DNA of 64,000 bases from Sphaerothrix epifaneia (GTDB lineage: Bacteria > Cyanobacteriota > Cyanobacteriia > Phormidesmidales > Phormidesmidaceae). This document shows, piece by piece, positions 44,265 through 53,449 of the stretch. The stretch's first letter is position 1, and each line of letters begins with the position of its first letter. A model generated the notes under the pieces. That model was not told the origin of the DNA. It saw only the letters and a list, made by a program, of their open reading frames with translations, and searched no databases. The position numbers and the translations under genes were made by a program. The DNA lies in NCBI RefSeq assembly GCF_042788235.1, contig NZ_JBHZOL010000021.1, forward strand, positions 124,001 to 188,000, read 5' to 3'.

Positions 44265-45233
44265 CTAAGCTAAGCCAACCAGCTTTTCACTCAATTCCCA
44301 AAGCCGCTTTGCTTTGTTTTCATCTAAAGCCTCATTGGAAACCTCTTGGTCAAAAGATTTGCGGCCTTCTTTTTGGCGGTTGCCCCAGCTCCAGTAAACG
44401 CCCGACTGTTTGTAGTCAGGTTCTGCAACTACGGCTGCAACCCGCTCGCCTGCTAGCTCTTGCGACACATAACCTCCCGTGATGTTTTTTTGGAACCAGG
44501 GGAAAATTTTGCGAAACAGCGAGTAGTGGTTACGAAATAGTGGCGTATCAGCGACACAACCCGGATAAAGAGAACTAAAGGTGATGCCAGTTGAGCCGTG
44601 GTAGCGACGGTGTAGTTCTCGCATCGTCAGCACATTGCAGAGTTTGCTGTCTTTGTAGGCTTTACCCGACTTAAACTTTTTGCCGTTGATCATGGCGATT
44701 GGGGCTTTAAATCCGGCGGCAAAGCCCTCTAAATTGCCTAAGTCTGGCGGGGCTGGAATTGGAATTTTACCCCCTAGCTCTTTAGGGTTAGCCGTGACGG
44801 TGCCTAGAATAATCAGTCTGGGATCAGCAGAACCTGAATGCTTAAGATCTTCTAGCATCAGGTTGCACAATAAGAAGTGCCCTAAATGATTGGTAGCAAC
44901 GCTCAGCTCATAGCCATCTTGACTGCGCATAGGCGCTTTAAGCAAAGGTAGATAAACGGCCGCATTACAGACCAAAGCATCCAGCGACTTGCCGCTTTCT
45001 CGAAAGGTTTTGACAAAGTTTCGCACACTTTCTAAAGAAGCTAAGTCTAGATGCATGGGCGTATAACTACCCTGCGGGATGCCCACCGACTGAGCCATTT
45101 GCTCGGTTTTGTCTAGGTTGCGACAGGCCATCACCACATGCCAGCCCTTGTGCGCAAGAGCTTTAGCAGCGTAAAGGCCAACTCCAGAGGAGGCCCCGGT
45201 AATCACGACTGTTGGTTTCTGTTGTTCTTCCAT
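44265..45233 (-). CDS. por: Light-dependent protochlorophyllide reductase
   Basis: Reduces protochlorophyllide to chlorophyllide using NADPH and light. The 322-residue SDR has TGASSGVG at residues 12-19, ACRN, the NHLGHF segment, Tyr193 and Lys197 (YKDSK, the catalytic pair) and a Cys/Tyr-rich substrate loop (SSLYPGCVADTPLFRNH). All catalytic residues are intact. Single gene with its own terminator. Confidence 0.97.
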   Translation of the reverse strand: MEEQQKPTVVITGASSGVGLYAAKALAHKGWHVVMACRNLDKTEQMAQSVGIPQGSYTPMHLDLASLESVRNFVKTFRESGKSLDALVCNAAVYLPLLKAPMRSQDGYELSVATNHLGHFLLCNLMLEDLKHSGSADPRLIILGTVTANPKELGGKIPIPAPPDLGNLEGFAAGFKAPIAMINGKKFKSGKAYKDSKLCNVLTMRELHRRYHGSTGITFSSLYPGCVADTPLFRNHYSLFRKIFPWFQKNITGGYVSQELAGERVAAVVAEPDYKQSGVYWSWGNRQKEGRKSFDQEVSNEALDENKAKRLWELSEKLVGLA

Positions 45234-45546
45234 GCGGCTAAGACGACATTAAGCGCTGTAGATAGATTGAAAAATTTGCACCACGCAGCAGCGATCGCCT
45301 GTTTTTTGCGGTGCCTAAGGTTATTAGAATATTGGGAAAAGTATCAAACGACAATATATTTTATTGAATGAAAATATATGTTTACGAACGTATGTTTGAG
45401 ATTGATCGAGAAATGTCTGCCTACCACAAACCGAGTTTATTAGTCAAAAGATAAATGAATAAAAACAATTTATTGCTAATCGCTACGATAGAAACTTATG
45501 TCGGTTTTAGAGACATAGCTTTACTTCTTGTTTGGTAAACCTATCT
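45234..45546. other. Intergenic region upstream of por
   Basis: AT-rich, 313 bp, promoter region of por on the minus strand and 3' flank of the NrtS-like gene. No clear hexamers or repeats could be chosen by eye. Confidence 0.3.
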
Positions 45547-45807
45547 TCAGTCTTCAGTGATAGTGACTTGCGGTTGCCGTTTGGTCTGCCGCTGACTGAT
45601 ATATTGCCCATGCACATTGACCCCATAGGGAATTAAATAGGTCACCAGCGCTGAAAGCCAGCGATCGCGAGTCATTTGATTTTGCATTAATGCTGGGCCA
45701 TGATTGATGGCTAGCAAAATTGAGCCGACAATGGCCGCCACTTTGACACCGTTTTTGCCAAACTGAGGATCAACCAGGGCGGCCAAATAGCCTTTAATCG
45801 CCTCCAT
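45547..45807 (-). CDS. NrtS-like nitrate/nitrite transport protein (putative)
   Basis: An 86-residue small protein. The core KVAAIVGSILLAINHGPAL, then WLSALVTYLIPYGVNVHGQY, fits my memory of the NrtS family (small nitrate/nitrite transporter components usually found as NrtS1-NrtS2 pairs). Two hydrophobic segments are visible. AGAGGTG lies before the ATG. Only one copy is present here. Identity is moderate. Confidence 0.68.
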   Translation of the reverse strand: MEAIKGYLAALVDPQFGKNGVKVAAIVGSILLAINHGPALMQNQMTRDRWLSALVTYLIPYGVNVHGQYISQRQTKRQPQVTITED

Positions 45808-45895
45808 AACACCTCTTAAAAATCAAGTTAGCTTTTCAAGCTTACGAAAGTTCCGGTTTAGAATAGGCCAAACCTATCTGTCTACGCTTGAGTTT

Positions 45896-47998
45896 GTGAA
45901 CGCTGATTTCACCCGTCTTCAGTCGTCTGATTCTAAATCGACATCTGTGTCTGATTGGTTTTTGGTTTGTGGATTGGGTAGCTTGGGACAGCACTGTGTA
46001 GCTAATCTCAAGACATTTGGGGTCAAGGTCAGTGCCATTGATTTGAAGGTGGCTGAACATTGGGAAGTAGCCAATCTGCCTGATCTTTTAGAAGACTTGC
46101 TCATAGGGGATTGTCGTTACGCTGATACGCTCAACCTGGCTGGGGTTGAACGTTGTCGAGCAGCATTGTTAGTTACCGATAGTGAGCGGGTCAATATTGA
46201 AGCAGCTCTGACAGCCCGAGTGCTAAACCCCTATATTCGGCTGGTTGTGCGATCTGATCAGCAAAATCTCAATCAGGTTTTGGCTCATCAACTCGATAAC
46301 TTTGTTGCTTTTGAACCGACTCAGCTATCAGCGTCAGCTTTTGCCTTAGCCGCCTTTGGCGATCAGCTTAAAGGGTTTTTTCGGCTAGACGGCTACCGCT
46401 TCAAAGTGGTGAAGCAAAAAATTACGCCTCAGCATCGTTGGCGCGATCGCCGCCGATTGTATGAGCTAGAAAACCGTAACCGCCGCGTTTTAAGACATTT
46501 TATCGCTAACGAGATGGGGTTAAGCCCTACCCAAATTAGCCAAACTACTAATCCTTTTAGCCCTTCAGCCCAGTTTTACACCTGGTTGCCCAACACCTTG
46601 GTGCGAGCAGGAGATACCGTTGTCACCATTGAAGCGGAACCCGAACGACCGCCAACCCTGAGTCAGGCAAAATCAGGTCGCCAACTCCAAAAGGCAATCT
46701 GGCAGCGGCTGCGATCGCTGCGAAGTGGACGCGATCTGCGACTGATTCTGACGCAGATATGGCAAGCAAATTATCGTCATCAAGTGCGTCGTGTGGTGCT
46801 TCTTTGTAGCCTCACCATCATTGGGCTTTGTGGGGCGGGTACGGTGCTGCTCTGGCTCAACTACCCGGCTCTTTCGATGCTGGATGCTTTTTATGCCACG
46901 ATTGTGCTGCTACTGGGGGGCTACGGTGATCTCTTTAGCGAATTCGTCCCGTCGGTTGCTCTGCCCTGGTGGTTGCGGCTCTTTAGCTTAGCGTTGACTT
47001 TAGCGGGTACTGCTTTTATTGGCGTTCTCTATGCGTTGTTAACCGAAAAGCTGCTAACGCTGAAGTTTCAATTTTTGACGCGGCGTCCGCCCGTACCCCA
47101 AAAGGGGCATGTCATTGTCTTAGGTTTAGGCCGCGTCGGTCGGCGGGTAATGGGGCTGTTACAAGAACTCAATCAGCAGGTCGTAGGGGTTGCCCCTCAA
47201 GATTTAGATGCCCATGTGCTACCGCAGCTACCCGTAGTCAGCGGTGACAAAGCCGAAACTTTAATCAAAGCTAACTTGGCTACCGCCAAAAGCTTAATCG
47301 CAGTTGGCGACGATGAGGTGCAAAATTTGGAAACTGGGCTGATGGCCTACCGCACTAATCCGCAGTGCCGTCTGATTATTCGTACTTACGATCAGCGCTT
47401 TACCGACAAAGTTGCCCAGCTTTTTCCGTATACCCAGGTGCTTTGTACCTCAGCACTTTCGGCAGAAGCCTTTGCGGGTGCTGCCTTTGGCGAAAATGTT
47501 ATCAGCTTGTTTCCCCTGTATGGTCAGACGATTTTGGTAACGCAGTACCAAATTGAAGCCGATGATACTTTGCACAGCCAACTGTTGTCTGAAGTGGCCT
47601 ACGGTTATGGGGTTGTGCCAATTTTGTACCAGCAAGCTGCCGCCCAACCGCGCCTGATGCCTTCAGAAGATATTCGCTTGCGACCGGGCGATCGCTTAAT
47701 TGTTTTAGCCACTATTCGTGGGCTGCGCCGCATCGAGCAGGGAGAACTGGCTCAACAGCAATGGCATATTAGGGTTGAAGGAGCCATCAACCAAGATGCC
47801 CGCTTTGACGGCGCGGCTGAAATGGCTCGGGTTTCTGGCTGTGACCTCAGCTTAGCCCGCCACTTTATGGAACAGCTACCTGGTGTTTTTCCGCAAGCTC
47901 TCTATCGTCATCAGGCGTTGCGGCTGGTACGAGAACTCATGCAGCTACAAGTGCAAGCCCGCATGTTGCCGTTGCAAGCATCTACTTCAGAAAAATAA
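45896..47998 (+). CDS. Potassium channel with RCK domains at both ends
   Basis: A 700-residue protein. Residues 21-245 hold a first RCK/TrkA-N domain with the Rossmann motif GLGSLG (26-31) plus an RCK-C-like part. A two-helix pore follows (about 296-390) with the filter GYGD at 342-345. A second NAD-binding domain starts GLGRVG at 410-415 and ends in RCK-C. The pore filter is LGGYGD where TVGYGD is usual. The GTG start at 45896 follows a weak ribosome site. Probably a K+ conducting or regulating protein. Confidence 0.85.
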   Translation: MNADFTRLQSSDSKSTSVSDWFLVCGLGSLGQHCVANLKTFGVKVSAIDLKVAEHWEVANLPDLLEDLLIGDCRYADTLNLAGVERCRAALLVTDSERVNIEAALTARVLNPYIRLVVRSDQQNLNQVLAHQLDNFVAFEPTQLSASAFALAAFGDQLKGFFRLDGYRFKVVKQKITPQHRWRDRRRLYELENRNRRVLRHFIANEMGLSPTQISQTTNPFSPSAQFYTWLPNTLVRAGDTVVTIEAEPERPPTLSQAKSGRQLQKAIWQRLRSLRSGRDLRLILTQIWQANYRHQVRRVVLLCSLTIIGLCGAGTVLLWLNYPALSMLDAFYATIVLLLGGYGDLFSEFVPSVALPWWLRLFSLALTLAGTAFIGVLYALLTEKLLTLKFQFLTRRPPVPQKGHVIVLGLGRVGRRVMGLLQELNQQVVGVAPQDLDAHVLPQLPVVSGDKAETLIKANLATAKSLIAVGDDEVQNLETGLMAYRTNPQCRLIIRTYDQRFTDKVAQLFPYTQVLCTSALSAEAFAGAAFGENVISLFPLYGQTILVTQYQIEADDTLHSQLLSEVAYGYGVVPILYQQAAAQPRLMPSEDIRLRPGDRLIVLATIRGLRRIEQGELAQQQWHIRVEGAINQDARFDGAAEMARVSGCDLSLARHFMEQLPGVFPQALYRHQALRLVRELMQLQVQARMLPLQASTSEK

Positions 47999-48183
47999 TT
48001 GATGCAAACAAATTGGAACTTTCTATAGAGGTAGACTCTCGCTATCTTTGGTTAGATCAAAAATGAAATGAAGCTTGTAAATTTTCTAGCCTATAAGGCT
48101 AGTAGAAGCTTAAAGCAAGCCACTGAAAAAACGTAAACTCGTTTTTCTCGTACTTTTTAAGATCTAGCATCTAGCGAATAATC

Positions 48184-48498
48184 ATGAAAACTTCAATGGA
48201 TACCCGTCAGGCTTATCAGAACAAAGTTAAAGCTGAACTTGATAGAATTAACGCCCAAATTGCAGAATATCAGGCAAAAGCCGATAAAGCCAAAGCTGAA
48301 GTAGCGGTTGAATATAACAGCCAGGTAGAAGAACTATTGATCAAACGCGATGCGGCTCAGGTCAAGCTAGAAGAGCTTCAGCTAGCAAGCGAAGCGGCTT
48401 GGGAAGACATGCAACGTGGCTTTGAACTAGCATGGCAAGATTTGAGCTTAGCTTTTCAATCGGCTTTAGCGAAGTTAGAAAACTCTCTAAAGGGATAA
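48184..48498 (+). CDS. Coiled-coil protein
   Basis: A 104-residue, almost entirely helical protein (KVKAELDRINAQIAEYQAKA and following heptads). The last 40 residues hold repeated Trp/Leu positions (AWEDMQRGFELAWQDL). No family recognised. Single gene with a clear ATG. Confidence 0.65.
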   Translation: MKTSMDTRQAYQNKVKAELDRINAQIAEYQAKADKAKAEVAVEYNSQVEELLIKRDAAQVKLEELQLASEAAWEDMQRGFELAWQDLSLAFQSALAKLENSLKG

Positions 48499-48641
48499 GC
48501 TAAATTCTCTAACGGAGTGAGGTAAAGCTTTTCTAGTTAAAGTTTGATGAGCTTAGTTGCGGATTTTTTATTCGCAACTTTTGGCTTTGCCTAATTGCTG
48601 ATAGAGTAAGCAGCATTTTGATAGTACAGAGGTTTTTCCCG

Positions 48642-48912
48642 ATGGCGACAGTTAACCCGCCAGCGACCCAATAAGCTCAAACTAATAGCGAAATTTGTCC
48701 CATTTCTGCTGTTTTTGAGCCAGACACCAAAGCTCAAGCAGCCGTTGAAGAAGGGCTAAATCAGGACGTTTCTCGCAATGATTTTCAGTTGTGGACGGTC
48801 TTCAAGCTATGACACTAGCTTGCAAAAGGGCGAAGCTGACTTTGAGCGAGATGACCAGGGTACCTGGAAGTCGCCTGCAACTGCACAAATGACCCCAACC
48901 GAGATTAGCTAG
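48642..48912 (+). pseudogene. Decayed ORF of unknown family
   Basis: An ATG-led frame at 48642 (MATVNPPATQ) meets a stop at 48672, then continues in frame with sensible residues (NSEICPISAVFEPDTKAQAA, then EEGLNQDVSRNDFQLW) to about 48800, where a shift of one base gives SSSYDTSLQKGEADFERDDQ and a TAG at 48910. One stop plus one frameshift point to a dead gene, or to chance. Weak but consistent with composition. Confidence 0.35.
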
Positions 48913-48940
48913 CTGATCTCGGTTGGGGTCATTTGTTTAG
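48885..48940 (+). terminator. Perfect 21-bp hairpin
   Basis: Left arm 48885-48905 pairs perfectly with right arm 48916-48936 around a 10-nt loop (TAGCTAGCTG), followed by TTTAG. It overlaps the 3' end of the decayed ORF and is the longest perfect stem in the window; it should act as a terminator. Confidence 0.7.
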
Positions 48941-49117
48941 CGATTGTAGACCAAACCTAATACGGGAAATTTGGCAGACCTTCAGCAACGACAGCAGGTA
49001 ACGACAGCCACAAATATTTTTTGACTAAAAAATGATGTTTTTTGGAAATGAAGCCGATCGCTATTGAAGGGAATACTGAGGAAAATTGAGTCTCCCCCTT
49101 ACTTTTTGTTAAACGTT

Positions 49118-50458
49118 ATGCCGCGTCTAAGCGATCGCGCCTACGAGATCTTATCTGCCGAAGTTAGGCGACTGTGTGCCGCAAATCCGTTAGAACAAGT
49201 TCGTCAAGATATTGTTTTACGCCGATTGACCAAGTTGAGGACGCAAGAAGGCCCACCGCTTACCCTAGCCGAGATGCGCGAAGCCCTAATCGACATCTTT
49301 CCAAACTTTAACGAAAAAGTCTTAAAGCAAGCGGCTAAAGCCAACAAACCTGCTAGCAAAACCAAGCGCAATGTAGGTCTAGTGGGTGCTGCGCTGTTAG
49401 GTACTGCGGCGTTAGCGGGTGGCGTTTGGGTTTTGAATTTGCCCTATCCCATGATTCGCTGGCCAGTTGCCCGTATTGCGCCTCTTGTTTTGCTGCCTAG
49501 CTTTATGCAAATGGATCACAGCTATCGTCAGGCTATTTCGTTGGTTGAACAGGCCGATCAGTTGGTTAATCAGGCGACTAGTCCCCAAGATTTGGAACTG
49601 GGCGCGGAAAAAGTAACCGCCGCTCAAGAAAACCTAGATCGCCTACCAGTTTGGTTTTTGGGCTACTATCCCCAACGCTACTGCACTCTGTTTAGCTGTG
49701 CCTGGCAGTTTACCTTTGATGAGTTTGAAACTGCCCGTAAGCAAATTGGTCGGATGGAAGCCAGAATTTTTCAAGCTAACAATGCTCAAACCCGTTTAGA
49801 AGAGGCCGTTCAAGCGGTTGAAGAGGCTAAAGCTAGCTACCAAACGGCGACAACTCCCCAAGAAGAAACCGCCGCGCTCAATGCTTGGCAGCTAGGCATG
49901 GATTTACTCAGAGAAATTCCATCAGAAACTCTCGCTGGTCAGTCTGCACGTACTAAACTAGCCGCTTATGAACGAGACTATCAGGAGTCTACTGGCTTAA
50001 CGGCAGGGGGCGATCGCGCGCTCACTTTTATTCAGGCCGCCAAAGGTTTTGCTGTAACCGCTGCTCAACGAGGCCAAAATCCGCCTCACTCAGTAGCCAC
50101 TTGGAGTCAAATCGCTGAATCTTGGCAAACCGCGATCGATCGGCTAGAGCAGATTCAGCCTGAAGATCCAGACTACATCGAAGCTCAGAGTTTACTCAGT
50201 GAATACATCAAAAACAAGGGCTATGTTGAAGAATGGATACAAATCGAACAAGAAGCCAGTCAAGCTTTTGAGGTGGCTCAGCAAAAGCAAGTGAATTTTT
50301 TATCACAAAATTTAGGTGCAACCAGTCCTGATGTCGCCCGGGGTGAATTACAGGCCATGCTGAATCAGATCAGTCGGGTTCGAAAAAACACAACTTTCTA
50401 CGAACAGGCGCAAGCCTTGCATAAATGGGCACTTGCCGAACGTAGCAAACTGCCCTAG
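49118..50458 (+). CDS. Membrane-anchored helical protein
   Basis: A 446-residue protein (using ATG 49118, MPRLSDRAYE). Residues 1-80 are charged and helical, one transmembrane segment lies about 89-110, and the rest is alpha-helical and rich in Gln/Ala with spaced helices (EAVQAVEEAKASYQTAT). No domain is recognised; such proteins are common in cyanobacteria as hypothetical. An upstream in-frame ATG or alternative start at 49064 is possible. Confidence 0.65.
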   Translation: MPRLSDRAYEILSAEVRRLCAANPLEQVRQDIVLRRLTKLRTQEGPPLTLAEMREALIDIFPNFNEKVLKQAAKANKPASKTKRNVGLVGAALLGTAALAGGVWVLNLPYPMIRWPVARIAPLVLLPSFMQMDHSYRQAISLVEQADQLVNQATSPQDLELGAEKVTAAQENLDRLPVWFLGYYPQRYCTLFSCAWQFTFDEFETARKQIGRMEARIFQANNAQTRLEEAVQAVEEAKASYQTATTPQEETAALNAWQLGMDLLREIPSETLAGQSARTKLAAYERDYQESTGLTAGGDRALTFIQAAKGFAVTAAQRGQNPPHSVATWSQIAESWQTAIDRLEQIQPEDPDYIEAQSLLSEYIKNKGYVEEWIQIEQEASQAFEVAQQKQVNFLSQNLGATSPDVARGELQAMLNQISRVRKNTTFYEQAQALHKWALAERSKLP

Positions 50459-50932
50459 CAGCTATTTCTAGCGAACTCGCAAGGTTAAAAACCTACTTCC
50501 AGTCTCTTCTCTATAAAAATATTTAGCAATGGTCTGTTGCTAAGCAATAGCGATCGCAGAGACACCGTGTAGGTCTTGAAACCACTTAACTCACAGTCGA
50601 GCTTCAATAGGTGAATTCAGCAGGCAGTTGGGGCGAGCCTTGAGTTTAATCAATCTTATTGGAACCCATCATTGTTAAACAGGCGTGATTAAACACTCCG
50701 GTTAAGTGCGCAAAAGTGTAAAGATTTCCTTAGAATTGGCCTAGCCCTCAATGATGGGGATCGTGCTAAGCCATTAAAGGACAGTTAATTTGCGATCGCC
50801 ATTCATAGGTAGGCTATTTTTGAAATCGCCTGTCACATTTCTCAATATGTCTCATGCCAGAGAATTTGAGATTACAGGTGTGTCACAATGTAGGCGGTTT
50901 TGCCAACTCGGCGAAGACACTTGGAGTAGGCA
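50459..50932. other. Intergenic region upstream of ndhF
   Basis: 474 bp with no gene. Contains GCGATCGC at about 50549 and 50792, and a TGTGTCACA word near 50878, a CRP-like half-site without a proper partner. No convincing promoter pair. Confidence 0.3.
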
Positions 50933-53029
50933 ATGGATTCGATGGAAACTCTTTACCAATATGCCTGGCTAGTTCCGGTGCTGCCTCTTTTGGGCGCGAT
51001 GGTTCTAGGCATCGGCCTGATTTCTTATAGCAAATTTACCAGTCAACTGCGGCGTATTAGCGCCGCGTTTATCGTGACGCTGACCGGCGCTGCCATGGTA
51101 TTATCCGGCGCTTTGCTCTGGAGCCAGGTACAAGGTCACGCACCCTACACTCAAATGTTTGAATGGGCTTCAGCGGGCGACTTTCAGTTGTCAATGGGTT
51201 ACACCATTGACCATCTGGCGGCGCTAATGCTGGTCATTGTGACGACCGTAGCGTTTTTAGTTATGGTCTACACCGATGGCTATATGGCTCATGATCCGGG
51301 CTACGTTCGTTTTTATGCCTATCTCAGCCTGTTTAGCTCATCCATGCTGGGTCTAGTTGTCAGCCCGAACCTGCTCCAGGTTTATGTATTCTGGGAACTG
51401 GTTGGCATGTGTTCTTATTTGCTGATCGGGTTTTGGTATAACCGAGGCGCAGCCGCCGATGCTTGCCAGAAAGCATTTGTCACTAACCGAGTAGGGGATT
51501 TTGGCTTACTGCTTGGTATTTTGGCGTTGTTCTGGGCGACCGGCACGTTTGAATTTGATTTAATGGGCGATCGCTTGACTGAGTTAGTTCAGTCTGGCGG
51601 TTTAAGCCTTGCCTGGGCTGGCGTTTTTGCTGTCTTGGTCTTTTTAGGCCCGGTTGCCAAATCGGCTCAGTTCCCGCTGCATGTTTGGTTGCCCGACGCC
51701 ATGGAAGGCCCCACACCGATCTCAGCGCTGATTCACGCCGCTACGATGGTAGCAGCAGGGGTCTTTTTGATTGCCCGGATGTTCCCCGTTTTTGAGCAAA
51801 TCCCTAGCGCAATGACGGTAGTTGCCTGGACGGGTGCTTTTACCGCCTTTTTGGGGGCAAGTATTGCCATCACTCAAAACGACATCAAAAAAGGTCTTGC
51901 TTACTCCACGATGTCTCAGTTGGGCTATATGGTGATGGCGATGGGGGTTGGTGCTTATGGGGCTGGTCTCTTTCACCTGATGACCCACGCCTACTTTAAA
52001 GCCATGCTGTTTTTAGGCTCTGGCTCAGTCATCCACGGCATGGAAGGGGTGGTCGGCCATGATCCGGCGTTGGCTCAAGATATGCGACTCATGGGTGGCT
52101 TGCGCAAGTACATGCCAATCACCGCCATTACTTTCTTAATCGGTACGCTAGCTATCTGTGGCATTCCGCCGTTCGCTGGCTTTTGGTCTAAAGATGAAAT
52201 TCTTGGTTCGACTTTTGCCGTTAATCCCATCCTTTGGGTTGTGGGTTGGTTAACGGCTGGTGCCACGGCTTTTTACATGTTCCGCATGTACTTCAGCACT
52301 TTTGAAGGCTCTTTTCGTGGTAACGACAAAGCAATTCGCCAGCAGCTTCAGCACGAAAAGCTGCAACGGCTGGGTCTTTCGCTAGGGCCTGGAGCCATGA
52401 ACCCTCAAGAGCTGGTTATCGAAAATGATGCCGCAGATCATGAAGAATCGGGTCATCACCACAGTGATTCTCCTCACGAATCGCCTTTGACGATGACCTT
52501 ACCGCTTATGGCTTTAGCGGTGCCTTCCGTATTGATTGGCTTAGTCGGTACGCCTTTTGCCAACTACTTTGAGGCGTTTATTCATCCCCATACCGCCGCG
52601 ATCGCAGAAGTAGCTGAATCAGCAGAAGTTGCCGAAGCGTTTGATTGGCACGAATTTTTGATCATGGGCGGCAGTTCGGTTGGGATCGCCTTAATCGGTA
52701 TTACATTGGCTTCCTTGATGTATCTATCGCGCAAAATTGATCCCAGCGCTATTGCCCAGCAAATTGAACCGCTCTATCAGCTTTCTTTGAACAAGTGGTA
52801 CATCGACGAGATCTATGACACCGTCTTTGTGCAGGGGAGTCGTAAGCTAGCCAAGCAAGTGCTAGAAATTGACATTCGTATCGTTGATGGCATTGTCAAC
52901 TTAGCGGGTTTCGTTACCTTGGTAACGGGTGAAGGTCTGAAGTACCTCGAAAACGGTCGGGCACAGTTTTATGCCCTGATTGTTTTTGGGGCAGTGCTGG
53001 GTCTAGTGCTGATTTCAGGTTTGACGTAG
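50933..53029 (+). CDS. ndhF: NDH-1 subunit NdhF (NdhF1 type)
   Basis: The large antiporter-like membrane subunit 5 of NDH-1. The 698-residue protein matches the NdhF1 layout: N-terminal YQYAWLVPVLPLLGAM, the pumping core with HVWLPDAMEGPTPISALIHAATMVAAGV and the central SQLGYMVMAMG, a cytoplasmic His-rich loop (GHHHSD), and the C-terminal lateral helix with LSLNKWYIDEIYDTVFV. The type (NdhF1, respiratory/cyclic) rather than the CO2-uptake types is inferred from overall similarity to what I recall of slr0844. Pairs with the ndhD downstream. Confidence 0.96.
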   Translation: MDSMETLYQYAWLVPVLPLLGAMVLGIGLISYSKFTSQLRRISAAFIVTLTGAAMVLSGALLWSQVQGHAPYTQMFEWASAGDFQLSMGYTIDHLAALMLVIVTTVAFLVMVYTDGYMAHDPGYVRFYAYLSLFSSSMLGLVVSPNLLQVYVFWELVGMCSYLLIGFWYNRGAAADACQKAFVTNRVGDFGLLLGILALFWATGTFEFDLMGDRLTELVQSGGLSLAWAGVFAVLVFLGPVAKSAQFPLHVWLPDAMEGPTPISALIHAATMVAAGVFLIARMFPVFEQIPSAMTVVAWTGAFTAFLGASIAITQNDIKKGLAYSTMSQLGYMVMAMGVGAYGAGLFHLMTHAYFKAMLFLGSGSVIHGMEGVVGHDPALAQDMRLMGGLRKYMPITAITFLIGTLAICGIPPFAGFWSKDEILGSTFAVNPILWVVGWLTAGATAFYMFRMYFSTFEGSFRGNDKAIRQQLQHEKLQRLGLSLGPGAMNPQELVIENDAADHEESGHHHSDSPHESPLTMTLPLMALAVPSVLIGLVGTPFANYFEAFIHPHTAAIAEVAESAEVAEAFDWHEFLIMGGSSVGIALIGITLASLMYLSRKIDPSAIAQQIEPLYQLSLNKWYIDEIYDTVFVQGSRKLAKQVLEIDIRIVDGIVNLAGFVTLVTGEGLKYLENGRAQFYALIVFGAVLGLVLISGLT

Positions 53030-53449
53030 AGGTTTTCTGAAACGGCCTAGTCGCTTGCTGCATTCTGTAAAAAGTCTTCAGTTTTGCTACTGGCTCAGAA
53101 TTGCCTTTTACACTGCTTGGCATGTGCCTCAAGCGAAGCTAATGGCCTCATATTAAAAACTTTTGTTTTTAGCAAGGTCAATTCTTTAAGCAAAGTTTTT
53201 ATTTAACAGAGGCCATCTGCATTTGTAGCTGTAGCCACCAGCGTTGAGACACTTCAGTTGCCGAAAGCCTCTGACAGAAAGGCTTTTCCTTCTGCTCTTA
53301 GCCTTTAGCGATAACTCGCTGCTATAAAAGCGCGATCGCACCACGGGCTGCAAGGGTTGCCAAACAGGGTTTGCTTTTGGTCTAGACCCCAAAAACGCTG
53401 TGTTTAAGCTAGCTGTTCTTGAAAATAACTGCTTTCAAAGCATTTAGAT
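53030..53449. other. Intergenic region between ndhF and ndhD
   Basis: Contains repeat copy B (see separate entry) and an HIP1 site near 53332. The 5' flank of ndhD; no clear promoter. Confidence 0.35.
53221..53309 (-). repeat. Dispersed repeat, copy B
   Basis: About 89 bp on the minus strand: GCTAAAGGCTAAGAGCAGAAGG, then CTTTCTGTCAGAGGCTTTCG, ending CGCTGGTGGCTACAGC. Identical to copy A over 23 bases at its 3' part. Lies in the ndhF-ndhD gap. Confidence 0.65.

Noticed and set aside
50871..50890. TGTGTCACA as a CRP operator for ndhF
   Set aside because: Only half of the site, without the second arm at proper spacing.
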